Positions 40,099 to 49,518 are shown, numbered from the stretch's first letter. The stretch is 64,000 bases of DNA from Chloroflexota bacterium (GCA_018650845.1 JABIFF010000008.1:124001-188000), one strand, 5' to 3'. Notes: generated by a model not told the origin, from the letters alone. Numbers and translations are program-made.

Positions 40099-42336
40099 TT
40101 GTATCGAGAAATTTATCTCGACCAATTGTGCTCGTGTAGCGCTGCATTATTCGCAGTGAACGGACATCGTCAAACTTTGGCAAACCCAGCAATACCTCGT
40201 CTGCACAAACAGAGTGAACATTCTGACGTAGGGCGAGAGTCCACTCCAGGCCATCTGTTGCAACGATTGCCGTCGTTTGCGGCGGCGGCGACTCTGGCGA
40301 TGTTGCTGGCGATGACATTGGCCACTGCCATTTCAATTCGTTCGATCAACGTTTCTCAGAGTGATCTTCGATTTGAAGAGCTGGTTGATTCTGTTTCGCT
40401 TGAAGTGGACGCTGAATTCAACAAGAGTTTGAGTGAGCTTGCTGCGATTCGAGGATTTCTAGAGGCTACTGACGATGTAACTCCGGCACAGTTTCGAACG
40501 TTCTCATCGGCACTAGAACGAGAAAATTGGTCAGTGAACGCTCTTGGCTATATCAAGAAGGTTGGCGCAGGCGATACTGCTGCTTTCAATGCGATGATGT
40601 CGGAGCAGTTACGTGATGAATTTGAGTTGGAATCAGGCGGATATCGTTCTTACTACATGCCTGTGGCGTTCACTTACCCCGAAACGCTCGGAATACTGAA
40701 TCCGGGTGAAGACCTCGTATTCCATCCTCGATATACGCCTTTAATGAGCAGAGCCGAACTTGAACGGAAGATTGTCGCTTCACCTCCAGTTCCATCCGCT
40801 TCAAATCCTCATGACCAGGCCGTGGTTCTGGTGTTTACTCCAATCTTCCGACAGAGCGCTGATCAGTTCGGCAGCTCTGAACTAAGAGGATTTGGAACAG
40901 GTGTTTATCGAGTAGCCGATTTCCTCGCTGGACCCGTGGAACGTGCTGAATTGGGTGACATCGATTTTCGAGTAGTCGATATTAGCGATGGCGGTGACGG
41001 GCAAGAGGTGTTCCCGGTTCCGAATGGAACCACACAATTGGAATGGGCTACAGGTACTAGCCACGTAGTGGAATTGGATCTCGCTGGTCGTGCCTGGCAG
41101 TTGCAGTTTAGCCAGCCCGATGGTTTTGGTATTACCCGGCTTGAATCGCAGCTATGGCTGGTTGTCCTAGGCGCAGGTCTAGTGATCACTGGTTTGGCTA
41201 CGGTTTCTATGTACTCGCTCATCGCAGGGCGTCAGTCGATTCAGTCTGACCTCACGCTGATGACCACTCGAATGAATATTTTGCTTGATTCGGCACTCGA
41301 ATCAATTTTGCTGGTGGGGGATGACGACCGAATTGTTTGGGCGAACCAATCGTATGCAAACGTGTTTGGGTTCGATGATCCGGATTCGATTATCGGCACC
41401 GACTGGGAATCGGCACGTGCCGGTTCTGGTGTGAAATACGCGAATCGCCGGAAATTTATGAATCGAATTACGGAAATTAATCGCAATCAGGAATTGGCTG
41501 TAACTTCTGAAGATATTCAGATAACAGCGCCTGAAGAACGTATTCTCTCGATGACATCGGCTCCAGCCACCAGTGGCGAATCGGAATATCTCGGTCGCCT
41601 TTGGGTGTTCCGTGACGTTACGCAAGAACGCACTGTTGATCGATCAAAATCCGAGTTTGTATCAATGGTTTCGCACGAGCTGCGTACACCACTTACATCA
41701 TTGACTGGGTTCCTCGAATTGGTTTTGGATGGCGCTGGCGGTGAAGTGAATCCGGGTATGGAACGATTGCTCAACAAGGCACATTCAAATGGATTGCGAT
41801 TGAGTCGATTGGTTGCCGACCTGCTAGATATCTCAAGACTAGAGGCTGGAAATCTTGGACTCGAATTCAGTGAGGTTTCGCTGCAGAGTTTGGTTGCAGA
41901 ACTTACTGAAGCAATGGCTCCGCAGTTCAACGAGAAGAAACTCGATATCAAAGTGAAAATTCCGGCGAAGATGCGAGCGGTTTGGGCCGATCGAGAGCGT
42001 TGTGCTCAGGTTTTCTCTAACTTGCTTACAAACGCAATTCGCTATACCCCTGATGGCGGGCAGGTTATCGTTTCTGGAAAACTACTTCGAGATCATGCTG
42101 AGATCACTGTGCGTGACACTGGGGAGGGTATTCGACCTGAAAACCAGGCGCGTATTTTCGATAAATTCGTACGAATCGCCAATAACGGAAAACGCCCTCC
42201 TGGCAGTACCGGATTGGGATTAGCGATTACGAAGACGCTTGTGGAAACTCAGGGCGGATCGATTCGACTCGAGAGCGAGTTCGGCAAGGGCTCAGCATTC
42301 ACTGTTGCGTTGCCAACTGCGGAACGCCCCGACTAA
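40099..42336 (+). CDS. Hybrid-free sensor histidine kinase with CHASE and PAS domains
   Basis: This 745-residue frame starts at a TTG. The first 50 residues are poor and the true start may lie further in. A membrane helix (about 58-80, ATLAMLLAMTLATAISI) leads to an extracellular CHASE domain (EFNKSLSELAAIRGFLEA..., about 95-330). A second helix (VVLGAGLVITGLATVSMYSL) precedes a PAS domain (about 395-510). HisKA has VSHELRTPLTSLTGF with His near 526. The ATPase domain has NLLTNAIRYTPDGG, VRDTGEGI and GSTGLGLAITKTL. It senses an outside signal and probably phosphorylates the convergent OmpR-type regulator. Confidence 0.88.
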   Translation: MYREIYLDQLCSCSAALFAVNGHRQTLANPAIPRLHKQSEHSDVGRESTPGHLLQRLPSFAAAATLAMLLAMTLATAISIRSINVSQSDLRFEELVDSVSLEVDAEFNKSLSELAAIRGFLEATDDVTPAQFRTFSSALERENWSVNALGYIKKVGAGDTAAFNAMMSEQLRDEFELESGGYRSYYMPVAFTYPETLGILNPGEDLVFHPRYTPLMSRAELERKIVASPPVPSASNPHDQAVVLVFTPIFRQSADQFGSSELRGFGTGVYRVADFLAGPVERAELGDIDFRVVDISDGGDGQEVFPVPNGTTQLEWATGTSHVVELDLAGRAWQLQFSQPDGFGITRLESQLWLVVLGAGLVITGLATVSMYSLIAGRQSIQSDLTLMTTRMNILLDSALESILLVGDDDRIVWANQSYANVFGFDDPDSIIGTDWESARAGSGVKYANRRKFMNRITEINRNQELAVTSEDIQITAPEERILSMTSAPATSGESEYLGRLWVFRDVTQERTVDRSKSEFVSMVSHELRTPLTSLTGFLELVLDGAGGEVNPGMERLLNKAHSNGLRLSRLVADLLDISRLEAGNLGLEFSEVSLQSLVAELTEAMAPQFNEKKLDIKVKIPAKMRAVWADRERCAQVFSNLLTNAIRYTPDGGQVIVSGKLLRDHAEITVRDTGEGIRPENQARIFDKFVRIANNGKRPPGSTGLGLAITKTLVETQGGSIRLESEFGKGSAFTVALPTAERPD

Positions 42337-42529
42337 CTCATCGATGGGCGTGAATAGGGCGTCAGTTTCAACGTTCCAGTCGTAGCTAGATTGGGCCATG
42401 CTGCGTCATTCATTTACCTGACCGCGTGCCGGTGTGTCTGCGAGATGCAGTGCTGTGAGTGCCCTCCTAGCGAGCCTCAGCGATCAAATAGCGTCTGTGT
42501 TCAGATGAACAGGTCTACGCATCCCTAAT

Positions 42530-42730
42530 TCAACCCGAGCAGATGGTCTTGCTCGCGATGCCGTCGTTGTTCAGCAGAGAATGCTGGTCTCTTGCGAGCA
42601 GTCTTTTGTACGTCTGGGCGATGGGGACCTTTTGTAATTCAAGGCGTTCGATAGAAGCAAGTACTTCTTCATTGACGAGGTTGATGCGGTTACAGATTTG
42701 AGAGAGGGAGCTCTCTGACCAAGTCACCAC
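42530..42730 (-). CDS. Possible small protein (66 residues), doubtful
   Basis: A 66-residue frame reads MVTWSESSLSQICNRINL, then mostly helical, Leu/Glu/Lys-containing sequence. The composition is acceptable for a real protein, but there is no ribosome site, no family and no neighbour evidence. It could equally be a chance frame in a long spacer. It lies upstream of the terminator on the same strand as none of the neighbouring genes' products need. Confidence 0.2.
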   Translation of the reverse strand: MVTWSESSLSQICNRINLVNEEVLASIERLELQKVPIAQTYKRLLARDQHSLLNNDGIASKTICSG

Positions 42731-42753
42731 TGTTCACAGCCCGCTTAACGCGA

Positions 42754-42789
42754 AAATCGCCCTCCCGGACGAATCCTAGAGGGCGATTT
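42754..42789. terminator. Bidirectional rho-independent terminator
   Basis: AAATCGCCCTC (42754-42764) and GAGGGCGATTT (42779-42789) form an 11-bp stem with a 14-base loop. T-rich sequence follows on the plus strand and A-rich sequence precedes it. It lies just after the stop codon of the response regulator on the minus strand. Confidence 0.88.
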
Positions 42790-42811
42790 ATTATTTCTAA
42801 AGAAGCTGCGA

Positions 42812-43531
42812 CTATGCGGCGGCTCGCTCGGAGTTTCCGAGAGGTCGAACGTATCGGTAGCCAAATTCTCGTACTGTTTCGATTAGTCGAGGTCGTTTCG
42901 GATCTTCTTCGATCTTGCCTCGTATGTAAGAAATGTAGAGTCTGACGCTATCTGTCGACGTTTCGTTCGAACTTGGACCCCAAGCAAGGTCTAAGAGCTG
43001 GTTGTGGCTCAATACCTGTCCCGGGTGCTTCAAAAGCGCAGTTAGCAATCGGTACTCGAGAGGCGAAAGTGAAATCTCGCTACCCCGTACCGTTACCAAG
43101 TGGGCCTGATGATCGATCGTAAGAACTGGGTCTGCATAGACCTGTTCGTCACGTTGAATCGAAGGCATTGAAGCACGTCGGAGGTTGGCTTCGACTCGTG
43201 CAACAAGTTCGTTCTTCGAAAATGGCTTGACTACGTAGTCGTCAGCGCCGACTTGAAGTCCCTTAACCCGATGCTGCTCGGAGCCAAAGGCTGTTAGGAA
43301 AATAATCGGTACATCGGACATCTGGCGAATTCGTTCACACAGCTCGAAGCCGTCCATCCCAGGCATTTCTAGATCGAGTAATGCCAGATCGGGGCGAGCG
43401 CTGAAGAAGGATTTAAGTGCCTCTTCGCCGCTCTCTGCAACGATAGTTTCGTAACCGGCTAATTCGAGTCGCGTTTGCACGAGTTCGAGAATGTCTGGCT
43501 CATCGTCAACAATAAGAATTTTTGGAGGCAT
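42812..43531 (-). CDS. OmpR/PhoB-family response regulator
   Basis: This 239-residue protein has a full receiver (ILIVDDEPDILELV; D53 in LLDLEMPGMDG; Lys in VVKPFS). The winged-helix DNA-binding domain reads ISLSPLEYRLLTALLKHPGQVLSHNQLLDLAWG...VRLYISYIRGKIE...GYRYV. It is a normal-length transcription factor activated by phosphorylation. It faces the CHASE kinase, and the two are probably a two-component pair, but this is inferred from position only. Its upstream region is shared with the divergent fusion protein gene. Confidence 0.93.
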   Translation of the reverse strand: MPPKILIVDDEPDILELVQTRLELAGYETIVAESGEEALKSFFSARPDLALLDLEMPGMDGFELCERIRQMSDVPIIFLTAFGSEQHRVKGLQVGADDYVVKPFSKNELVARVEANLRRASMPSIQRDEQVYADPVLTIDHQAHLVTVRGSEISLSPLEYRLLTALLKHPGQVLSHNQLLDLAWGPSSNETSTDSVRLYISYIRGKIEEDPKRPRLIETVREFGYRYVRPLGNSERAAA

Positions 43532-43806
43532 AAATACTGACCGAAATCCGCTTGTCTAAACTCTTCCCCTAGGAAGGTTAATTTTTCGTATGAATAAAGA
43601 TTAGTTTTGTGTGGAGTTTCTGACCTTCGTGTGAACCCCATGTTCGCCTACGTGTTGACGTATGGAAGAGTGTTCGCTTTCCGACACTATTGGAGTTGCT
43701 GGGAAATCCATAGGCAAACCTAAATTGCCACCATGACGTACTGTATTTTGGTATCTCTAGACCCGGGTCACGCATAGACTTTGCGTTCCTAGTAGCGTTC
43801 TTACTA

Positions 43807-46743
43807 ATGGGAGAGAATGTTCTGAACGGTATCGAGCCAATCAAATCATCGAGCCAATCGCACCAAACGCACAGGCGTTTGACTCAGCGCCAATTCGTGT
43901 TGGTGGTGTTGAGCTTCGTCGCGATTGTTCTCACGGCCTGTTCTTCACCAGCAGTCGCAAAATTCAGTGCTACTGGTAGTGCCGGCAATGCACCTTACGA
44001 GGTGTCTTTCTTGCTTGGAGAACTTGCCGATGCTGACTCATATAGTTGGGATTTCGGTGATGGCTCGGGAAGTACCGAATCTGAACCCGTTCACACATTT
44101 GAATTTGCAGGCGATTTTGTAGTCACTTTGACGGCTTATCGGGGTGACAGTGTCGATACTTCTCAAACCTCGATATCTGTTGAACCTGGCGAGGCCGGTT
44201 GGGTGGTGCTCGAAGGTGGCGAAACGCCGGTTTCATCGTTTGAATCGACTCAATTCACCGCAAGTGCCTTCGATGTACTTGGGAACCCGATCGAAGATGC
44301 TTCATTTATCTGGAGCGTTGATGAATCGTTAGGCGATATCGATAGCTCAGGGCGTTTTGTGGCAGCGACTGATCTCGGGTCATTCGACGACGCCATATCG
44401 GTCGAATTTGAGCGACTTGGAGTTGAGGTCAGCGCCAGTGCCGATATCGAGATCACCGCGGGCTCGCTTCATAAATTTTCTATATCACCTACTGTTCTAG
44501 ATCTTCGGGTGGGTGGCGCAGAGACGATTGAAGTGCAAGCGGTCGATGAAGCCGGACATGTACTTGACTCAGCTCTTGTGTTGTTTACGCCGCTGCGAGA
44601 TGGCGATCTAATCGACTCGACCGGGTTATTCACGGCTGGCTTGGGCGCATCTGGCGAAGATATCGAACTCGTGACAATCGAAGTGGAGCTAGATGGCAAG
44701 GCGATCGAAGCGACTATTTCAGGAACGATCCGACCCGGCATCCTCGAACAGGTTCATGTCTCGGCATTGCCTACGGTGATGGAGGTCGGTGATTCAATTC
44801 AGCTTTCATCGTTCGCCACCGATAGATTCGGCAACGAGTTGGAGCTGGATGAACTGGTTTGGAGCGTATCGAACCCTGATATCGGCTCGATAACCGAATC
44901 GGGATTGTTTACGGCCGGAACAACCGCTGGTGAACACACAGACACTGGAATCACAGCCCGCGGCACTCTCAACAAGATTGAATCTGTCACTGTCGCTCCA
45001 CTGACGATCATCGCTGGCGGTGTTGAGTTTATTCACATCGTGCCAGACGGTGATTCAGTTCCAATCGGCGCAGGCTCGCCATTTGTAGTTTTGGCTACCG
45101 ACGTCAATGGGAACATCATCGATGTGCCCGAAGAGGAATTCGAATATGAGTACTCAATCGGTGGTCGTGGTCAGGAAGTAGCGGTATTTATCGCTGGTTA
45201 CGAGATCGGTGATTTTGAGAACGCTATTACCGTGACTTTGCCCGCAGGGGCGGCTGGAAATGACGAAGCTCTAGTTGTTCAGTCAGACATCACTGTGCGA
45301 CAGCGATCTTCAAACATCATCGCTGTGGAAGTTGTCGATCAAGACGGTGGCGGAATCTTCCTGATCGATCTGGAAACAGCGCAGCTCGGGTCGGCTGACA
45401 CTAGCTTCAGCGAGAACGGCATGGTCGAGCTATCGCCATCGTGGTGGCCTGATGGTTCCAGGCTCGTTTATGTGTCTGATCCAACTGGACAACTCCAGGT
45501 GTACACGTTGGAGTTGGCGAGTCGAGAGATACTGCAGATCACTGACGTTGCCGGCGGTGTTTCGATGCCTAATATTTCGTCCGACGGAAGTTCAATCGTG
45601 TTTGTGAGCTTGGCGAGCGATCAGTGGCAGCTATATGTGGCTGATATTCCTGAGGACGTTGCCACGAACCCGGTCACACTGGAATCATCCGTGCGTATCA
45701 GCCCCGATGACACCGCACAGCACATTCTTCCGTATTGGTCGCCCGACGGCATGACAATTCTGGCATCGCAGAACACTTCTGAAGGACTCGTTCGAGTCAT
45801 GCTGTTCGATCCTGCAGTAGAACTCGAACCTGAAGTTATAGGTCCGTTTGGAAGTGTTGGTTTTGGATGGGATCCAGATGGCAAAAGTATTCGAGTTGGA
45901 CTTGCGACCGCAGATGGGGCACTTGATCTTGGAACACTGGAGTTGGGCACGACGACCCCAGTATTTATTGAGCCCGGGTTGGAATTCTTGGTAGCCGCAT
46001 GGGCTCCAGACGGTTCTGAGGTAGTGGCAATCGATTCACTGCTGGGAGCAGGGTGGTTGCTGGATTCAGATGGGACAGGTCTGCGAAGGGTTGTGGATGC
46101 TGCACAGGTTCCAACTCGAATGTCATGGCGCCCACGTGAATACGGCGATCCAGTGCCGATTCCGGCGTTCGAGGGTGAGCCAGCCATGCTTGAACCGGGT
46201 GATGAGCTACGTGGGCCTGTTGGCGCACTAGATACGTCACTGAGCTACTCGGCCGTAATTTCGACCGATGCTGGCGATATTGAACTTGAGCTATTCGACA
46301 ATGTCGCCCCGATGACCGTCGAGAATTTCGTGAACCTTTCCCGAACTGGTTTCTACGATGGGCTTGAGTTCCAGCGGGTTATCGAAAAGTTCGTTTCGCA
46401 AGCTGGTGATCCGCCGGGTGGCGAAGATGGGGCTGGCTATATCTTCAACGACGAATTTAGTCGAGGGTTATCGCACGATTCCGCTGGTGTCCTATCGATG
46501 GCAAACGCTGGGTCGAACACAAACGGTAGCCAGTTCTTCATTACTCACGCTGCAGCCAATTGGCTCGATCCTTACGAGAACGATGTTGCCAAGAATTGCG
46601 CCGACGACAATGTGTCATGTCACACAATATTCGGGCGTGTAACCAACGGATTAGAGATTGTCACAGGCATGACTGAGCGCGATCCTGAGACCGCTACGGA
46701 ACCGGCTGTGAAAATACTAGGTATCTTGATTGTTGAGAGCTAG
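43807..46743 (+). CDS. Lipoprotein fusion: PKD, Ig-like, TolB-like propeller, cyclophilin
   Basis: This 978-residue protein has a lipobox (VLTAC, C45). A PKD domain (SYSWDFGDGSGSTESEPVHTF) lies at about 50-125. Three or four Ig-like repeats follow (LGDIDSSGRFVA, GDLIDSTGLFTAG, IGSITESGLFTAG). A TolB-like propeller (SPSWWPDGSRLVYVSD, PYWSPDGMTILAS) covers about 540-780. A cyclophilin domain from about 811 ends the protein, with [34 protein letters not shown] and HTIFG. The isomerase keeps its Arg; the usual FHRV has Gln in place of His. It is probably an outer-face folding or binding protein. I know of no described protein with this set. Confidence 0.85.
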   Translation: MGENVLNGIEPIKSSSQSHQTHRRLTQRQFVLVVLSFVAIVLTACSSPAVAKFSATGSAGNAPYEVSFLLGELADADSYSWDFGDGSGSTESEPVHTFEFAGDFVVTLTAYRGDSVDTSQTSISVEPGEAGWVVLEGGETPVSSFESTQFTASAFDVLGNPIEDASFIWSVDESLGDIDSSGRFVAATDLGSFDDAISVEFERLGVEVSASADIEITAGSLHKFSISPTVLDLRVGGAETIEVQAVDEAGHVLDSALVLFTPLRDGDLIDSTGLFTAGLGASGEDIELVTIEVELDGKAIEATISGTIRPGILEQVHVSALPTVMEVGDSIQLSSFATDRFGNELELDELVWSVSNPDIGSITESGLFTAGTTAGEHTDTGITARGTLNKIESVTVAPLTIIAGGVEFIHIVPDGDSVPIGAGSPFVVLATDVNGNIIDVPEEEFEYEYSIGGRGQEVAVFIAGYEIGDFENAITVTLPAGAAGNDEALVVQSDITVRQRSSNIIAVEVVDQDGGGIFLIDLETAQLGSADTSFSENGMVELSPSWWPDGSRLVYVSDPTGQLQVYTLELASREILQITDVAGGVSMPNISSDGSSIVFVSLASDQWQLYVADIPEDVATNPVTLESSVRISPDDTAQHILPYWSPDGMTILASQNTSEGLVRVMLFDPAVELEPEVIGPFGSVGFGWDPDGKSIRVGLATADGALDLGTLELGTTTPVFIEPGLEFLVAAWAPDGSEVVAIDSLLGAGWLLDSDGTGLRRVVDAAQVPTRMSWRPREYGDPVPIPAFEGEPAMLEPGDELRGPVGALDTSLSYSAVISTDAGDIELELFDNVAPMTVENFVNLSRTGFYDGLEFQRVIEKFVSQAGDPPGGEDGAGYIFNDEFSRGLSHDSAGVLSMANAGSNTNGSQFFITHAAANWLDPYENDVAKNCADDNVSCHTIFGRVTNGLEIVTGMTERDPETATEPAVKILGILIVES

Positions 46744-46814
46744 GTAATTTTCGTGTTCGGTTTCGGAACTGGCCAAAAGCTCATTTAGATAGTGGATTAT
46801 GCACGGAGAATCGC

Positions 46815-48017
46815 TTGTCACAACGAACTGAAATTCGCAGCCACATAACGCACTTAGAGTGTTCGTTATCGGGTGAAGCATGTGGGCACGAGCTTCCGCA
46901 TCGGCTAAACCCCAAGAACGGCAAGCCTTATCTCGCACGCTACGACCTTGCCGCCGCCGCTGAAACCATGACCAAAGAGTCGATGGCTGGCCGTGAACCG
47001 AACATGTGGCGGTATCGAGAAGTGATGCCTGTGATCGATCCCGCGAACATCGTTACGCTGGGTGAAGGATTTACTCCACTACGCGAGGCAAATCGCTTAG
47101 GGAAGCATCTGGGCATGAGCTCGCTACTCATCAAGGATGAGGGCGTAAACCCAACCGGTTCATTCAAGGCGCGTGGTCTTTCGGCGGCTGTTTCTAAGGC
47201 TCTCGAACTGAAGCAGATGAAACTCACCATGCCTTCAGCCGGGAACGCCGCTGGCGCAATGTCGGCGTATGCAGCCGCAGCGGGCATGGAAGCTCACGTG
47301 TACATGCCAAAGGACGCTCCGATCGCCAATCAGATCGAGTGTGTCGCCTATGGTGCAGAACTTAATTTGGTCGATGGCTTTATCACCGATGCAGGGCGAA
47401 TTTCGGGTGAAGCTGCAGAAGAGCACGGCCTGTTCGATGTTTCGACCCTCAAAGAGCCGTACCGCGCTGAAGGCAAGAAGACGATGGGCTACGAGATAGT
47501 CGAGCAGCTCGGATTTGAAGTTCCCGACGTCGTGATTTACCCAACGGGGGGCGGAACCGGTATCGTCGGTATTTGGAAAGCTCTCGATGAGATGGAGCAA
47601 CTTGGTTGGATCGGATCAGAACGCCCACGAATGATCTGTGTTCAAGCAGAAGGCTGTTCTCCGCTAGTGAATGCCTACAACAAGGGTGAAGAGTTCGCTG
47701 AGCCGTTCCCGAATCCTTCGACTCTGGCGGCTGGAATGCGAGTACCGGCAGCAGTTGGCGATTTCTTGGTGATTAGGGCAGTGCGGGAGAGCGGTGGAAC
47801 GGCGTTGACTGTTACCGACGACCAGATGGTCGATTCAGTACGAGATATGTCGACGTTCGAGGGAATCTTCCCTGCACCAGAAGGCGGAGCAACGCTATCG
47901 GCGCTGCAGAAGCTGCTGGATTCTGGAGAAATCGCCAAAGACGAGCGCGTAGTGCTTCTGAATACCGGTTCGGCAGTGAAGTACCTGGACGTTCTCGGGC
48001 CAGCACTAGGACTCTAA
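46815..48017 (+). CDS. thrC: Threonine synthase
   Basis: This 400-residue protein starts at the TTG at 46815. A short N-terminal region with Cys (LECSLSGEAC) precedes the catalytic domain. The PLP Lys is K118 (NPTGSFKARG). PTGGGTGIVGIWKA and SAGNAAGAMSAYAAAAG form the PLP phosphate and substrate pockets. It converts O-phosphohomoserine to threonine. The domain layout matches archaeal and chloroflexal threonine synthases. It is next to the fusion gene but has no clear operon partner. Confidence 0.88.
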   Translation: MSQRTEIRSHITHLECSLSGEACGHELPHRLNPKNGKPYLARYDLAAAAETMTKESMAGREPNMWRYREVMPVIDPANIVTLGEGFTPLREANRLGKHLGMSSLLIKDEGVNPTGSFKARGLSAAVSKALELKQMKLTMPSAGNAAGAMSAYAAAAGMEAHVYMPKDAPIANQIECVAYGAELNLVDGFITDAGRISGEAAEEHGLFDVSTLKEPYRAEGKKTMGYEIVEQLGFEVPDVVIYPTGGGTGIVGIWKALDEMEQLGWIGSERPRMICVQAEGCSPLVNAYNKGEEFAEPFPNPSTLAAGMRVPAAVGDFLVIRAVRESGGTALTVTDDQMVDSVRDMSTFEGIFPAPEGGATLSALQKLLDSGEIAKDERVVLLNTGSAVKYLDVLGPALGL

Positions 48018-48020
48018 GGA

Positions 48021-48635
48021 CTAAACCTTCGGAGCATCCCACGTCGTGACGTGGCTTAGAGTGCCATCGGGGAACGCCGATGTGTACTCGTTCGCCAGCA
48101 TTCCGAGAATTACCGAATTGTGCCTTGCGCCATCATGCGGCCGGCTTTGTCTCAGTGTTCCTTCGTGCTGGAAGCCAATGTGTTCGAACATCGCACGTGC
48201 AGCCGTGTTGTATTCAGGAACGTCGACCCATGCTCGGTGAAGACCTAGATGCTCGAAAATGTGTTCAAGCATGGCGATAACACCTGAAGTGCCGTAGCCA
48301 TGGTGCCACAGGGCTTTTTGGCCGATTAGCACTGAAATTTGGGCATCGCCTAAGGCTTCATCGATCGAAAGTTGACCTTCGCCGATATGTTCGCCTGAGA
48401 GCGTGTAAACAGAGAAGATGTCACGATGGGGTTCGTGATGAGGGTCGTGGAACACTTCGTCCCAAGCCTCTTCGGAAGCACCGATCATGTCTTTGGGTTC
48501 GTAACCCAAGTGGGCGGCATCACCATAGGTGTATCTGCCGAACCAAGCATCTGAAACTTGGGGATCGTCTAACCAATCGGCAAGGCGTTGAACGTCATCA
48601 CGGGTAACCGGGCGCAACTCAACTAATGAGGGCAC
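48021..48635 (-). CDS. GNAT-family acetyltransferase
   Basis: This 204-residue protein starts at the GTG at 48635, with AGGAGG 5 bases upstream. It has the RimJ/RimL-like GNAT pattern: LRPVTRDDVQRLADWLDD, GEGQLSIDEALGDAQISVLIGQKALWHHGYGTSGVIAML (acetyl-CoA loop), and YNTAARAMFEHIGFQHEGTLRQ. It transfers an acetyl group to a protein N-terminus or a small amine. The substrate is not readable. It is convergent with thrC, with stops only a few bases apart. Confidence 0.85.
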   Translation of the reverse strand: MPSLVELRPVTRDDVQRLADWLDDPQVSDAWFGRYTYGDAAHLGYEPKDMIGASEEAWDEVFHDPHHEPHRDIFSVYTLSGEHIGEGQLSIDEALGDAQISVLIGQKALWHHGYGTSGVIAMLEHIFEHLGLHRAWVDVPEYNTAARAMFEHIGFQHEGTLRQSRPHDGARHNSVILGMLANEYTSAFPDGTLSHVTTWDAPKV

Positions 48636-48898
48636 ATCGTCCTCCTTAAATCTGTTGTGTCAGGGCCACGTAATGTGCGATCAAAACGGCGTACCGCTGA
48701 GAGCGACATCTGGGCCAGAGCCGCAGTATACCGGAACTCAGTTTGAAGACTTCGCCGTGCGAGATGCACCGAGTGTTTTCTTACAGGGAAGGTGGAATTT
48801 GCATTAGCTGATACGATGCTCCCATTCAGTTGGTACACCGTTCAATAGTGGATGGGGCTGGCCAGCTATTTGAATATTAGATTGAATTCGAGGTAGAT

Positions 48899-49183
48899 AT
48901 GTCTGATCACTGGAAGATGGAAGCCGAGATTGAATACTGTGTGCCATGTGGCTACGCAAACCTTGCAGCGAACATGGTTAGCGAGTTATTTCAGGCAGCA
49001 GGACCAGCGCTTGCAATCTCACTCAAGCCGGGCCACAGCGGTGCTTTCAAAGTAACTGTTGATGGTCGAGTTCTCTGGGACAAGAAGGACCAGGGGCGAT
49101 CGCCACACATCATGGAAGTAAAAGAGCTGAAGGCTACAGTTGCCAACATGCTCGAATCTGGCGCTGTTATTCAGTCCAACTAA
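48899..49183 (+). CDS. Rdx/SelW-like protein, Cys form
   Basis: This 94-residue protein begins with AEIEYCVPCGYANLA: a thioredoxin-like strand with a CxxC (C14, C17). The rest of the SelW/SelT/SelH-type domain (FKVTVDGRVLWDKKDQGRSP, VKELKATVANML) is complete. GAGG lies upstream of the ATG. Proteins of this family are small redox proteins; their partner is unknown. The next gene is a paralog with TGA in place of the second Cys. The two are 59 bases apart, so they may be co-transcribed. A short hairpin lies at 49200-49222. Confidence 0.85.
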   Translation: MSDHWKMEAEIEYCVPCGYANLAANMVSELFQAAGPALAISLKPGHSGAFKVTVDGRVLWDKKDQGRSPHIMEVKELKATVANMLESGAVIQSN

Positions 49184-49242
49184 GTTCGGTTGAATTCGTC
49201 TATCGGTGGGAATCACCAATAGGCAGAGTCTTGGAGATAGAT

Positions 49243-49518
49243 ATGGCCGATGTACCGGCGAAAGTTCACGCTGAGATCGAATACTGCGTTCCCTGAAGCT
49301 ACCACTCTGTGGCTTTCTGGATGGGAAGCGAACTTGCTGCGGCCGGTGGATCGCAGATTGCGGTGACGTTAACTCCCGGTCAGGCCGGTGTGTTTAGGTT
49401 CACTTTGAACGGTGAAGTAGCCTTCGACAAGGGTGAAGTTGGGCGTTACCCGACATTGCCTGATGCGAAAGAAGTGAAGGCTAAGGTCATCAACATGATC
49501 GAAGCCGTAACTGCGTAA
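49243..49518 (+). CDS. Rdx/SelW-like selenoprotein candidate with in-frame TGA
   Basis: The ATG at 49243 has GGAG 7 bases upstream. Read with TGA at 49294-49296 as selenocysteine, the protein has 91 residues: MADVPAKVHAEIEYCVPU, then SYHSVAFWMGSEL. U18 aligns exactly with C17 of the Cys form upstream, giving CxxU for CxxC. The homology continues past the TGA to the end, so the codon is read through or is a very recent mutation. A 6-bp hairpin (GCTTTC/GGAAGC with a TGGATG loop, 49312-49329) starts 15 bases after the TGA. It has a G in the second loop position, as in bacterial SECIS elements. No selA, selB or selC is in the window. Confidence 0.82.
49312..49329 (+). promoter_or_regulatory. Candidate bacterial SECIS hairpin
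   Basis: GCTTTC (49312-49317) pairs with GGAAGC (49324-49329), with one T-G wobble, around a 6-base loop TGGATG. The loop begins 21 bases after the in-frame TGA and has G at its second position. Both features match the general description of SelB-recruiting hairpins. The fold is read by eye only. Confidence 0.5.

Larger units (their letters stand above)
42337..42811. other. Intergenic region between kinase and regulator
   Basis: This 475-base stretch separates the convergent kinase and regulator. It holds a possible small minus-strand frame at 42530-42730 and a strong terminator at 42754-42789. Nothing recognisable lies in 42337-42529. Confidence 0.5.

Noticed and set aside
49294-49296. Pseudogene or sequencing error explaining the TGA
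   Set aside because: The TGA lies on the catalytic Cys of the paralog, the frame and homology are intact on both sides, and a SECIS-like hairpin follows. It cannot be fully excluded from this window alone.
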